DNA from: Smittium mucronatum
Taxonomy: Eukaryota; Kickxellomycota; Harpellomycetes; Harpellales; Legeriomycetaceae
Reading direction: 5' to 3'
DNA length: 64,000 nt
Assembly (NCBI GenBank): GCA_001953115.1
Contig: LSSL01000127.1
Location: 44,835-108,834, forward strand
Part shown: positions 26,062-35,472 of the stretch, one piece after another
How the letters are laid out: each line of letters opens with the position of its first letter
Numbering within the stretch: position 1 is the first letter of the stretch
Notes under the pieces: model-generated
Databases searched by the model: none
What the model was told of the DNA's origin: nothing
The model's input: only the letters and a program-made list of their open reading frames with translations
Made by a program: the position numbers and the translations under genes

Positions 26062-26210
26062 CATTTAAATGGCACGAAATAGCTCAGCAGCGACAGATGA
26101 GTTAAATGAATACTTTCTGCATATTATTTGATAAATCATGATATTAGACCAGTTGAAAATAATATGCATTAACAAAATTAAGGAAATAATTTGGGCCCAG
26201 GTAGGGTTAA
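26062..26210. mobile_element. TTAA-type miniature element, copy 1
   Basis: A 149-bp segment ending aataatttgggcccaggtag followed by ggttaa. Its right two thirds align by eye with 27523-27691, sharing gataaatcatgatattagac-like sequence and the same ending, and more weakly with 35302-35472. The right end, read inward, is TTAA then CCCTACCTGGGCCC, the layout of piggyBac-type miniature elements (TTAA target duplication plus CCC terminus). No coding capacity. Superfamily assignment is inference. Confidence 0.45.
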
Positions 26211-26490
26211 AGGGTTGATTAGTTAACTCTGACTTTTTTTCTCAAGATAATAAATTTTAATTCGAAATTTTAATTAGGACGCCAATTAAAAGAGCACAAA
26301 TTTGATTAAAAGTCCAAAAAAATATTCAATTTCCCAAAACTCGTAGCGATATTGCCCAGATTTAAAAACCATCAAATCAAAATTTTCGAATATATAGAAT
26401 ATTATTGCAAAAATTAAATATGCACCACTTATTGGTTATATTGCTTTCATACGCTACAATCATTTTAAAACTATGAATATTTCAAAAGTA

Positions 26491-26716
26491 CAGTAGCACC
26501 CCGCTTAAGTGCGCAAATTGAATCATGGTTAAAAAAGTGCGCACTTAAGCGGGGTACTACTATAATCCAATAATTTTTTTGCTTTGATGATTTTTATCCA
26601 ATCGTGATTAATAAATTTTACCAGAGATTATTGAATATCAAAAATCCCATTTGCATTATTGGAATTTAAACGGGGTGCGTACTTAAGGGAGTGCGCACTT
26701 AAGCGGGGTGCTACTG
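26491..26716. mobile_element. Pogo/Tigger-like miniature inverted-repeat element
   Basis: A 226-bp element with near-perfect 26-bp terminal inverted repeats. The left end reads cagtagcaccccgcttaagt followed by gcgca, and the right end is its exact complement. A TA dinucleotide flanks each side (26489-26490 and 26717-26718), as expected for Tc1/mariner/pogo target duplication. CAGTAG-type termini with a CCCGCTTAAG core resemble pogo/Fot1/Tigger ends. An internal extra copy of the terminus (gtgcgcacttaagcggggta at 26537-26556) makes the first 74 bases a palindrome. It is too small to encode a transposase. Confidence 0.8.
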
Positions 26717-27522
26717 TAAATCGATTAGATGATTTTGATGTTCATTGGTTTTCTGCTTTTGATTTGATAATATAGTTTGGGTGAAGAAATATTCAAGTAA
26801 ATGAAAAGATTTATCCAATAGATGAAAATTGTTTTTTATGTGCAAAATACTGGATTTTTAAATGATTTGATACGCTGATTTTTCTATCTTAGTAATTTCA
26901 CTTGAATCTGTGGAAATATTCGTCTTTTTGTGACAATTTTAAGTAAGTGTGGCATAGGTAATTAACATCCTTTATAATTGGGAGGTTCTCTTTGAGAGCG
27001 ACACTTTCCTATTTAATTTTTACTACTTTCCTAATTTGGAAAAATGATAAGTTTAAAATGTATAAGTTTATTGTTTAATCAGAAGCGTGAATTACAAAGG
27101 TAATCCTCCATTGGCAAAGTTTGAAAATAATTAGAGCAAGAATTTTTTTTCCTATTTTTATTGGCTTATTATGATTAAATATTTTTGTGGCTAATAGTCT
27201 ACTTGATAAAAAAAGCCTAGTCTAAAAAAGAATCTCCCATTTAAAACAGACATATTAGAATTTAGCGAATAGGGGTGAACATGTATTGGTGACAGAAGTT
27301 TAAATCAACAAAAACAGTCTGATTTTTTTAATAAGCCAATATATTGAACTAATAATTGAAACTATTATAAAATTTCAATGAACACATTATAAAAGAGTCT
27401 TTTATATGAGAAACCTTTCATATGAGAGTTAATATAACCAACGATTTCTGTAGAAGAAAATCATCCTTCAAAAAAGAATACTCACATATTATGTGAGTTT
27501 ACTAGGATAACCAAACGTTTTT

Positions 27523-27691
27523 TTAGCCCTTTCAGGGCAATAGTACAATAAGTGACATATATTTTTCATTCAAGTTAGCATTGGATTAATATTATTTATG
27601 CATCATTGGATAAATCAAGAAATCAAGCCAACTGAAATGGTTAATATACACAAATAAGAATGAAGCACATATTTGGATCCAGAAAGGTCAA
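27523..27691. mobile_element. TTAA-type miniature element, copy 2
   Basis: A 169-bp segment starting ttagccctttcagggcaata and ending atttggatccagaaaggtca. It aligns along its right half with copy 1, and its left end matches copy 3 (ttagccatttcaggaccgat). The flanking TTAA would be mutated to TTAG and GTCAA. No open frame. Confidence 0.45.
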
Positions 27692-28777
27692 AGAAAATTT
27701 CATACCCCCCTTTAATCACCAACCGATATTATTAATTTATTTATTTTATCAGTTAAAACCAATAATTATTATTAGGGCTTTTGGAGCAATGGTAAATAAG
27801 ATTTTCCAAGTTTAATTAATATTTCACAATAGTTAGCCAATTGCATATACTTATTTTATTAACTTGTATTGGTTTGAGGAAAAAAGCGTTTGGTGTGTGT
27901 GAGAATTTCCCATATGGTGTGCATATTGCCAATTTAATTTTTAGTTATTTATAGAATAGGGGGTGAGTACAGCCATTCGCTCATGGTCGAATCGGTTTAT
28001 TTTCTACTTATAAAGGCTGTTATTATTTCCCCAATAATTTTCTGCTAACTTTTTCCATTTGGGTTGGTGAATATGTATTTCCGAGAAATAAGAACAAAAT
28101 ATAAAGCCAATTATAAGAATTTTAAGGAACCAAGTGGTCTGATGATGATTTTAGTTAATTTTTGACAAAAATGACGAATGAGAAGTAGCTCGCCATATTG
28201 AGGTCGCATTGTTACTAAAATATACCCATCGGGATTTCGTAAAAACTTATTTTCTAGTGTATCCCATCACCTAAAAGCCCAATATTTAACACCCATTAAT
28301 AGTTATTAAGCTAAATTGTGCCATCACCTATAACCAATATCTAAGTTTCCTGATTAAAACTAGAAATATATTTGCTTCCTATTGGACTGTTTTTTCCAAC
28401 TTCAAATTACTTTTTCAAATTATAGCAAATGGAAGTGTGCAAAAAACCCTGGGCTTTAAAGGGATTAAAATTGCATTAAAGAATATCAAATTTTTAATTC
28501 TTTTGGAATAGAGAGCTCAAATGGTAAACCAGTAAAAACTAGTTAGCAATAGGGGCTTTTCATAAGGTTAATTCCTTGATACAAAAAAACAAGGTATAAT
28601 AATTTCGCATGTTACCCCAAAAAAATAGCCTGACAAATTTAAACTATAAATAAATCCTAGTAATATAAGAGGTGAGGCATATAGAATGGCATTAATCAAA
28701 GTAGAGTGTTATTGAAAAATACTGTCAGAGTGCTAGCAAGTTCTTTCAGGGTTGAACATGAATAAATTATATTCGTT

Positions 28778-29005
28778 CTACAAGCGAGATAAATATTGAT
28801 TTGTAAGTTTGGGTATAATTGGTTTGTTTTTAAAGCATAAGTTAGCGCAGGTAGAGCCCAACAAATAGTAAATAATTATATTTGCTTGAACCTTTAGTGA
28901 TTTTGTTACGTCGGATTTTTCAAATTGATTTGCCTTTTTAGGGCTTTCGACAAAAAGATGCAAACCTTTTTCAATCACCTTTAATATTTTATCTTTAATA
29001 AGCAA
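28778..29005 (-). CDS. Doubtful 75-codon open frame
   Basis: An uninterrupted ATG-initiated minus-strand frame encoding a Lys/Leu-rich peptide with one hydrophobic stretch (ANIIIYYLLGSTCANLCF). I recognise no family. It is short, isolated and within the length expected by chance in this composition. The base composition is slightly less AT-rich than spacers, which is the only positive sign. It could be an exon fragment or nothing. Confidence 0.12.
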   Translation of the reverse strand: MLIKDKILKVIEKGLHLFVESPKKANQFEKSDVTKSLKVQANIIIYYLLGSTCANLCFKNKPIIPKLTNQYLSRL

Positions 29006-29641
29006 TAATTATTGGTAGAGACTATTATCGTCAAATACAATTAATAAAGCCTACAAATAGGAGCAGGATAAAGTTATGGTCCTCGAAAGCTTTTATCAAT
29101 GGCCTAAAAAGTTTTATCTGGTATATATTTTTGACCATTATTCGTTTTTGGATGCATTTGAGAAGTTATTTTTGAATTGAGCCAATAAAAATTTCAATAT
29201 TTATTCGTAATATTATAAATTATTGGACGAATATTTGGAAATTATTTCTTCTTTATTATCGCTATTATTGAATTAAAAGTATTTTATTGGGTGTAAATAT
29301 CTTTTGTCGTGATGATAGCCAAACAACATTCAGAACTGGGTTCAGGATAATGATATTGGGCAACCCATACTACATTCTCAAGCAGAACAAAGATTAAATT
29401 TAATAATTAGATTAGTGTTTTTAACATTGATATAATGACATCTTTTTTCGAAAAAATCAACCAAAAAAGAGAAATATTTTTGTAGAGAGCAACTTATAAA
29501 AAAGGTAAAGCATTCGAATTTTCTGTTTTATAAAATTACAAGTATAGCTGTTTTTGATCTTATTATTCGTCTCGATCGATTTTTACTTTCATTTCCTCGA
29601 TCCAAGAAAGAAATTTATAACTCTTGGAATTTATATTTTTG

Positions 29642-29665
29642 TACCCTTTCAGGACTATTTAAAGC
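29642..29665. repeat. Possible left end of a TTAA-type miniature element
   Basis: The sequence accctttcaggactatttaa matches the left termini of copies 2 and 3 (CCCTTTCAGG core) about 390 bases before the start of the large gene. No matching right end was found, so it is at best a fragment. Confidence 0.3.
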
Positions 29666-30036
29666 GATTATCCATATAATATTCGGTTAGCTTGACCATC
29701 TAATTTCCACAAATCATTTAATAATAAAAACCTACCTCAAAAAAGTTTCGTAAGAAATTAACACCCAATACTTGCCCTTAAAAATTGGATTTTTAGCTAT
29801 CCCACTTCTTTTTCTTTGAAATTTACATCAAGCACTATTTTTACATATTTTATACAACTTTTGTTTAGTGTTTTCCTATTTTTATTTCCTAATCCATATA
29901 TGCCTGCTTCCATTTTCATAAACTAAATATTTTTTAACTTTTTTCAAATTTAAACCAAATAGACTTTGAACTTTGGGACCAATAAGAAACCCAAAAATTT
30001 ACCTTCCTTTTACCAAAAAGAAACAACTATTTTCTG

Positions 30037-33000
30037 ATGAGTACCGATTTAGATTTGGATTCCCAAGCAATCCTTCACGGTTTAGTTTATCTCGATCGTC
30101 ACAACCAACTGCCCCCAGAAGGTTTAGATTATGTTAATCCAGTAGAAGAAAAACATTCGAAATGTCGAAATGAATCAAAGACAAATGTCTTTCAGACTAA
30201 CAACACCGTCCTCGATTCTGACAAAATCTCCGATCTTCCCGAAAAGAAATCCAAAATTTCCAAAGATGATCCTGTCCCTGTGCGTGAAAAGGTTTTAAAA
30301 ACAGAAATTCCCCTCGATTCTACAGAAACCCAACATGCCATAGCTACTCTCAAAATTGAGACTAGTGCTGTTATGAAGGAGCTTGCTCGCTTTCGAGCTT
30401 GTGACGATGAAACTACTTCTTGCTTCTATTGTCGTGAATGGGCCCAATGGGTCTATAGAAAACAGGTGGTTGTCACAGGTTCTTCTGGAGGAAATGGCTC
30501 TGGGGGCGGTGGAAACGGCAAACGTAAGAAAAAAAACAATCCCTCAAGACACGAGACCATTCCATCTTCTGGAAAGGATGAGCTTGATGATCGTGAAGCC
30601 AATAGAGCTATGAGAGATAAACTCAGAACTGTTAATGAACTATGCGGTAGCTTGAGACATTTAGTATCAAATGTTGAAATTAATGAGAAAAGAGCAATTG
30701 ATTCTATTCCTTCATTTGATCCAGATGGAACCGTTTCTCAGTGTTCTTCTCCAGTGTTCGGCTCTTCTTCCGATATCTCCAGTTCTGATAACGCTGATTT
30801 TCTAGAGAAGAACAAAATACCCAACAACAACCTTACTGGTGATAGTTTGATAGAATCCATTGTTGAAAATGTCGAAAAGTGGATAGGTGGCTATAGATTC
30901 CCTTTAGCTGACGTTTATGAAGATTTGGTATTTGAATTCCCAACCGATGCATTTCCTTATGATGAACATCAGGATCCTTTGGACCCTGCTCTACTTCTTC
31001 CAACTTTACATGTAACAAAAACTTACATTTCCCTTTCCTCATCTGATTTTGCTCTTCTGGGAAACATTACCTCAGAACTCATAGCTACTCATACCTATCC
31101 AACCTGCCAACATAATAAGGCAGAACATCCCACTCCATCAGAACTTGAAACTCAACGCGTTATATTTAATTCTCAATTGGCTAAATATAGAAAAGAATAT
31201 GTATCAAATTATGAAAGAGAAATGGATCCAGTCTGGCAAATTACCCAGCTTTTACTCAAGAGTGTTCAAAGAATTGAAGCAATGAGAGTCCGTCTCTTCA
31301 CCCGTGGTTGCCACACAAACATGCAACAGTTCATACAAAGTATACGTGAAAAAACTCTTCCTTTTTCCGATTTTTGGTCTAAATCTGTTTCTAGCATGGG
31401 AAAAAACAATAAAACTTCTCAGGCTGGTGTAGAAGAGCTTGATGGTTATTTTTCAGCTCACTTAAAAAATATTTCTGATGTCAGCTCATCTTGGTCAAAA
31501 ACTTTTTTAGAATCCTATTACGGCGTAGCTCGCGAATTCGTTAGAGAGCTCGAGACAATATTGGGAGAGTGTATTACTATGTGCGATAGAAGGGCTTTGG
31601 GTTTAAAATATCCCCCTCCACTAACTCTCCAGCCTCAGCTCGAGGTTGCTCGGAGAACTATTTCTCAGCTTCAACCTAGCTTAAGCAATCGAATTGATAA
31701 AATTCAATCTATGCTTAAGACTAGAAACGATATGGTGTGTAATGAAATTGAAGAGGCTAGAAAAATGTGGTCATTTGACCCTAATCTCCCTGCAGGCAAA
31801 GCTGTTTCTGCTAGACTGGATCGTGCTTCTCAAAAAGACATTCGTAAAAAAATGAAAAGAATAGAGTTTTTACAGCACTCTGGTGTCATTTCCTGGTCTA
31901 TGCAGGAAATGGAACAACTTTTGACTTCCAGTGACGTGGCAAAAGTAGCCGTAGATTGCCTTGAGCTTTTGATAACCGAAGCAGAAATCCTCGAACGTGC
32001 AGTTGGACAGGTGTTTGCTCGAAAGCTGGAATCTACTACCGATGAACTTCGTGAACAGCGGCAAGATATTATCGATGATTTCACCGAAGGTTTACTAACA
32101 GGTAGAGAAGAACTGGCTGGGATTATCGGGAAACTTTTGCTTAAAGAGGCTTGGAGGATATTAGAAGCAAATATATCCCTTCAACGGCAACATGATTTAT
32201 TGGGTGGTAAAAGCAAAAAAGGTAAATCGAGCGGCTCTAAAAATTCAGACAACAAAATTCACAATAAGATCCTCAATTCCGAACATTCGACCAAGATAAA
32301 ACTGCTTTCTTCTGGTTTAACCCAGTCACACGATTTGATAAATAATCTGGATGGAATTGTTACCCCAGATAATTTATCAGAAATTCCTATAAACAGTGAA
32401 AACCTTCTTCAAGATTCCAACCCAGATGGCAGGAAAAAAAGTCGTAACAAGAAGAAAAAGAAGAAGTCAAAATCCCGCTCTAAGCCAAATTCATCTCAGA
32501 CTGAATCGAATCCTAATGAAAATAACAGTGCCGACGAACCCAATGATGACTTAGTTATTAGTGATGCTGAGAATTTAGATTGTGTAAATGATTCTTATTT
32601 TATGCCTCTAGCTTCGAATTTTGGTGAGAGTGATGAACCTAAACTAATTGCCGATTTACAAGATGCAAATTCCAATGAAAATATTGGTGCTATTTCTCAG
32701 GATTCTGAGGAATTTTCCAATGGTGATCTAATAAAGCCAGAGGTTATTATATCAGATGGCAGTACTAATAGATTAGATGACTCTGCAGTGTCCGAGATCG
32801 GGGTTGTCAGTGATTCAAATTCCATTCAAAAAAAAGAACATCGAGACAAAAGCGACATCTCTGATATAATTATAATCCCTAAATCTGAGGATGGTTATTC
32901 TATTGAAAATCACATTTCTTCAACACCAGAAAATCATTTGAATCAACAAGATGCGAATATAAATTCCCCAATGACCGAGAAGTTGGTGCAGCCTATCTTG

Positions 33001-34557
33001 GAAACCTCCGAAACCCTTCATAGACCATCAACTCCCGATATCAACGATGTAGAGACCATGGACCACAATGAATTAATGCAACTTGCTGTCAGGCTTTTGA
33101 AGCAAAAAAAAAATGTTTGGGAAAAAATTTTGGGTATGAAAGTTCAATCCGAAAAAGTTGCTTATGAATATAAATCCATCTCGAACGAAATATCTCAAAA
33201 TGTCATTCAAAGTCAGAATAGACAATCTGAATCCTTAGCTATAACAGAAGCTGTAGTTATGATGGAGAAAGAAGCATTCAAATGGAAATCAGCATATGAA
33301 GAAATTCTTTTAAAGTTCAACTCTGGCCAAATCCAATCAGATTTAAGATCCGCCAAACTCGATGTTGTTCCTGGTGTTAGTGATAGAAATGATCAGATAC
33401 AATCCGGGATTAAAATCCAGAGATATTCTGAAAACTCCGTTTTCCCGAATACTCTTACCTCTGTAGATATAATAGATAAGCCATTATCACAATCCGAAAA
33501 CTTGGTATCAGATAATTCAAATCAGGAAAAAATCAATGTAAACTTGGACTCACCGGTCAAATCTCCCTCTTCAACTGGTAATTCTTCTGCCCCTCCCGAG
33601 CTAAAGGACTTTGATTTTCAAACCCCTTCTATCATACAAAATGTTCATGCCCGCGATTTTAACATAAGCTCCAATGGAACAATGACCCCAACCTCCACTG
33701 ATCAATCTGACTTGGTGTTACAGAATCCGGAAGTAATTGCTCTTTCAAAGGTCAGAAAATCTCTTAGCAACGATTTCGTTCAGTTCAGGGATACCATAGA
33801 TCAAACATCTCCTAAAGATTTGAATAGTAACACTATTAACTCGCAGAGGCTGGAGAGTTACAGCTCGATTTTAAGCAATATAATCTCAAACTCTTCACAA
33901 AGTAATAATATCAAATCGTCTACGGATGTTTTTGACAAAAATATTTCTCAGATTAAGAGCGTCCAATCCGAAGCTGTGAAGGACTTGCAGCATCCGCAAG
34001 AAAAACATGTGATGTCTCAGCAGCAGCCTCAACAGATTGTAAACTATCCGTTCCCTGTGAATTGGAATCCATTTTATCAGAATGTTCCCAACATGTCTTC
34101 TTCAATGATGATGTACCCACAATACTCCCAACAAAGTCAAATCCCAATGTATCAGCAAGGAATGTCAAACATGAACAGAGTTTTAGTAAATTTACAGAAT
34201 GATCAAGGTTACTCTAACAGAGGTCAAAGCTTCATTGGCGGGAATTCAAACAGTAGCGTTGAAGGTAATTCCGTGTATCCAAATGCCCCAATGAATATTC
34301 ACCACCAATTCCAGCAAAATGGATCGATCGAACCTCTGCTATCAATGCAAATGCAAATGCAAATGCAAATGAATTTACCACCAAATAACATCTCCGCTGA
34401 TTTAAAAAGCAATCCTCTTTTGAATCTAGGAAATGCTTCAAATTCGTCTAATTTGCAAGCTGGTCACGCAAATAGTCGAAATGGGTATTCTATTGATAGT
34501 GATGATATTTCATCTACCATGGGCTCGAACATCCCTCAGTCCGCGTTATCAAGTTAA
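30037..34557 (+). CDS. Large uncharacterised protein, 1,506 aa, intronless
   Basis: The only intact long frame in the window and clearly a real gene: 4.5 kb open, much higher GC than its flanks, codon-like composition. The first ATG follows an in-frame stop at 29983-29985 with no earlier Met. Regions: 1-95 polar and disordered; 96-140 helical with Cys122, Cys129 and Cys132 in ACDDETTSCFYCREW, a possible metal or structural cluster; 148-168 Gly-rich and basic linker; about 269-350 folded (EKWIGGYRFPLADVYEDLVF); about 360-721 a long, mostly helical domain; 799-817 a Lys/Arg cluster (KKSRNKKKKKKSKSRSKP) that could be a nuclear signal; 820-1000 acidic, Ser/Asn-rich; about 1003-1095 probable coiled coil; 1096-1506 Ser/Asn/Gln-rich with a QM repeat near 1437. 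No membrane segment or signal peptide. I do not recognise the family. The layout suggests a scaffold or regulatory protein, which is inference. A single exon is assumed. Confidence 0.92.
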   Translation: MSTDLDLDSQAILHGLVYLDRHNQLPPEGLDYVNPVEEKHSKCRNESKTNVFQTNNTVLDSDKISDLPEKKSKISKDDPVPVREKVLKTEIPLDSTETQHAIATLKIETSAVMKELARFRACDDETTSCFYCREWAQWVYRKQVVVTGSSGGNGSGGGGNGKRKKKNNPSRHETIPSSGKDELDDREANRAMRDKLRTVNELCGSLRHLVSNVEINEKRAIDSIPSFDPDGTVSQCSSPVFGSSSDISSSDNADFLEKNKIPNNNLTGDSLIESIVENVEKWIGGYRFPLADVYEDLVFEFPTDAFPYDEHQDPLDPALLLPTLHVTKTYISLSSSDFALLGNITSELIATHTYPTCQHNKAEHPTPSELETQRVIFNSQLAKYRKEYVSNYEREMDPVWQITQLLLKSVQRIEAMRVRLFTRGCHTNMQQFIQSIREKTLPFSDFWSKSVSSMGKNNKTSQAGVEELDGYFSAHLKNISDVSSSWSKTFLESYYGVAREFVRELETILGECITMCDRRALGLKYPPPLTLQPQLEVARRTISQLQPSLSNRIDKIQSMLKTRNDMVCNEIEEARKMWSFDPNLPAGKAVSARLDRASQKDIRKKMKRIEFLQHSGVISWSMQEMEQLLTSSDVAKVAVDCLELLITEAEILERAVGQVFARKLESTTDELREQRQDIIDDFTEGLLTGREELAGIIGKLLLKEAWRILEANISLQRQHDLLGGKSKKGKSSGSKNSDNKIHNKILNSEHSTKIKLLSSGLTQSHDLINNLDGIVTPDNLSEIPINSENLLQDSNPDGRKKSRNKKKKKKSKSRSKPNSSQTESNPNENNSADEPNDDLVISDAENLDCVNDSYFMPLASNFGESDEPKLIADLQDANSNENIGAISQDSEEFSNGDLIKPEVIISDGSTNRLDDSAVSEIGVVSDSNSIQKKEHRDKSDISDIIIIPKSEDGYSIENHISSTPENHLNQQDANINSPMTEKLVQPILETSETLHRPSTPDINDVETMDHNELMQLAVRLLKQKKNVWEKILGMKVQSEKVAYEYKSISNEISQNVIQSQNRQSESLAITEAVVMMEKEAFKWKSAYEEILLKFNSGQIQSDLRSAKLDVVPGVSDRNDQIQSGIKIQRYSENSVFPNTLTSVDIIDKPLSQSENLVSDNSNQEKINVNLDSPVKSPSSTGNSSAPPELKDFDFQTPSIIQNVHARDFNISSNGTMTPTSTDQSDLVLQNPEVIALSKVRKSLSNDFVQFRDTIDQTSPKDLNSNTINSQRLESYSSILSNIISNSSQSNNIKSSTDVFDKNISQIKSVQSEAVKDLQHPQEKHVMSQQQPQQIVNYPFPVNWNPFYQNVPNMSSSMMMYPQYSQQSQIPMYQQGMSNMNRVLVNLQNDQGYSNRGQSFIGGNSNSSVEGNSVYPNAPMNIHHQFQQNGSIEPLLSMQMQMQMQMNLPPNNISADLKSNPLLNLGNASNSSNLQAGHANSRNGYSIDSDDISSTMGSNIPQSALSS
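34346..34372 (+). repeat. ATGCAA hexamer microsatellite inside the large gene
   Basis: Four tandem ATGCAA units encode a Gln-Met repeat in the C-terminal low-complexity tail. The six-base unit keeps the frame, so length changes would only add or remove QM pairs. Similar AAATGC-type words fill the Ginger-like element arms at 58.2 and 61.9 kb. Confidence 0.85.
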
Positions 34558-35301
34558 TTTATCTGCTGGAAATTAATTTATTGAAACTATAGACTTAAAA
34601 AATTATTTTTAATCTTTGTTCCACTTTGTTCACTCTGGAATCGTCTTGCCCATTCCATTTTTTACTCCCCCCCCCCCCCCCAATTAAAAAAATTCTGTAA
34701 TTGTGTATTAAATTCGATATATTTTCATAATTTTTATCTTTCCACTTTTTGGGAAAATAAGTATTCCTCTAGTGTAATATATTGTACTTTACATTCGACT
34801 ATACTCTTGTTAATAATCAGTTATTTATAAATTTTATTCCATATCCGTTCTTGTTAGGTTTTCTATCCCTTAACAAAATTCATCGGAATCATATTACGTT
34901 AATAGGAGTTACATTTATTCTTTCCATTTTCATCCTCTATTTTATTAAATCAGACTTTCAGTAGTTATCTCATAGGGTAACAATTTAAAGGCTTTTTATT
35001 TATCATAATAATTATACTGGGGACAGAAAACATTTTATGTGGCATTTTTGCTATCCATTTATTGACAGTAGAAAATATTAATAGACCATCAGCCCCCTTG
35101 AACCAACTGCCCAGTAGGCACAGTTCTAATGGAGTGAAGGAGCGGAGTTGATAGAAATTTTTTTCGAAAATTTATGATTTTTTTAAAACTTTTATAAGTT
35201 AATGTATTCATCTTTATCGAGTTCTAATTAAATTTGAAGTGAAAAATAAAATCTATATTCGTTTAGTTTAGTCGTAGATCTCATTTTTTTATTTAGTTCC
35301 C
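34558..35301. other. 3' flank of the large gene
   Basis: AT-rich sequence following the stop codon, with a C15 run about 110 bases after it. A 60-codon open frame at 34782-34964 is Phe/Ile-rich and looks like AT-driven chance. A GC-rich phrase near 35135-35153 (gtgaaggagcggagttg) may be an old inverted-repeat end, since a similar inverted phrase lies near 35604-35625. No polyadenylation signal can be singled out. Confidence 0.5.
34667..34681. repeat. Poly-C homopolymer (15 C)
   Basis: Fifteen consecutive C residues about 110 bases after the stop codon of the large gene, in the presumed 3' untranslated or flanking region. It resembles the poly-C at both borders of the assembly gap. Confidence 0.85.
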
Positions 35302-35472
35302 TTAGCCATTTCAGGACCGATGATATAAAAAATGGCCTCCATCCTTCATTCAATAGTAACATTAGATTAACAATGTTTTTACATTATTTTAAAAATAAAT
35401 AATTCTAGACAATTTAAATACTATGATTCATAAATAGAAACGTTGAGTAAATTTGGGCATGGGAAGGGTTAA
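35302..35472. mobile_element. TTAA-type miniature element, copy 3
   Basis: A 171-bp segment starting ttagccatttcaggaccgat and ending gtaaatttgggcatgggaag then ggttaa. Its ends match copies 1 and 2 on the other side of the large gene, and internal positions align in part. The length is similar to copy 2. No open frame. A piggyBac-type origin is inferred from the TTAA boundary and the CCCTTTC terminus. Confidence 0.5.

Larger units (their letters stand above)
26719..30036. other. Intergenic region upstream of the large gene
   Basis: Moderately AT-rich, with more G+C than the outer parts of the window. It holds a TTAA-type miniature element (27523-27691), a possible truncated family member at 29642-29665 and a doubtful 75-codon frame (28778-29005). 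Small hairpins such as actcacatattatgtgagt occur near 27480. No TATA box or other core promoter for the downstream gene can be defended. An in-frame stop (29983-29985) precedes its ATG. Confidence 0.5.

Noticed and set aside
30383..30613. Alternative frames inside the large gene (also 30833-31042, 31830-32084, 33953-34168, 34232-34441)
   Set aside because: Shadow frames of the real coding strand; no independent motif or start context.
34782..34964. 60-codon hydrophobic frame after the large gene
   Set aside because: Phe/Ile/Leu-rich by composition; no family recognised and no GC rise as in the true gene.
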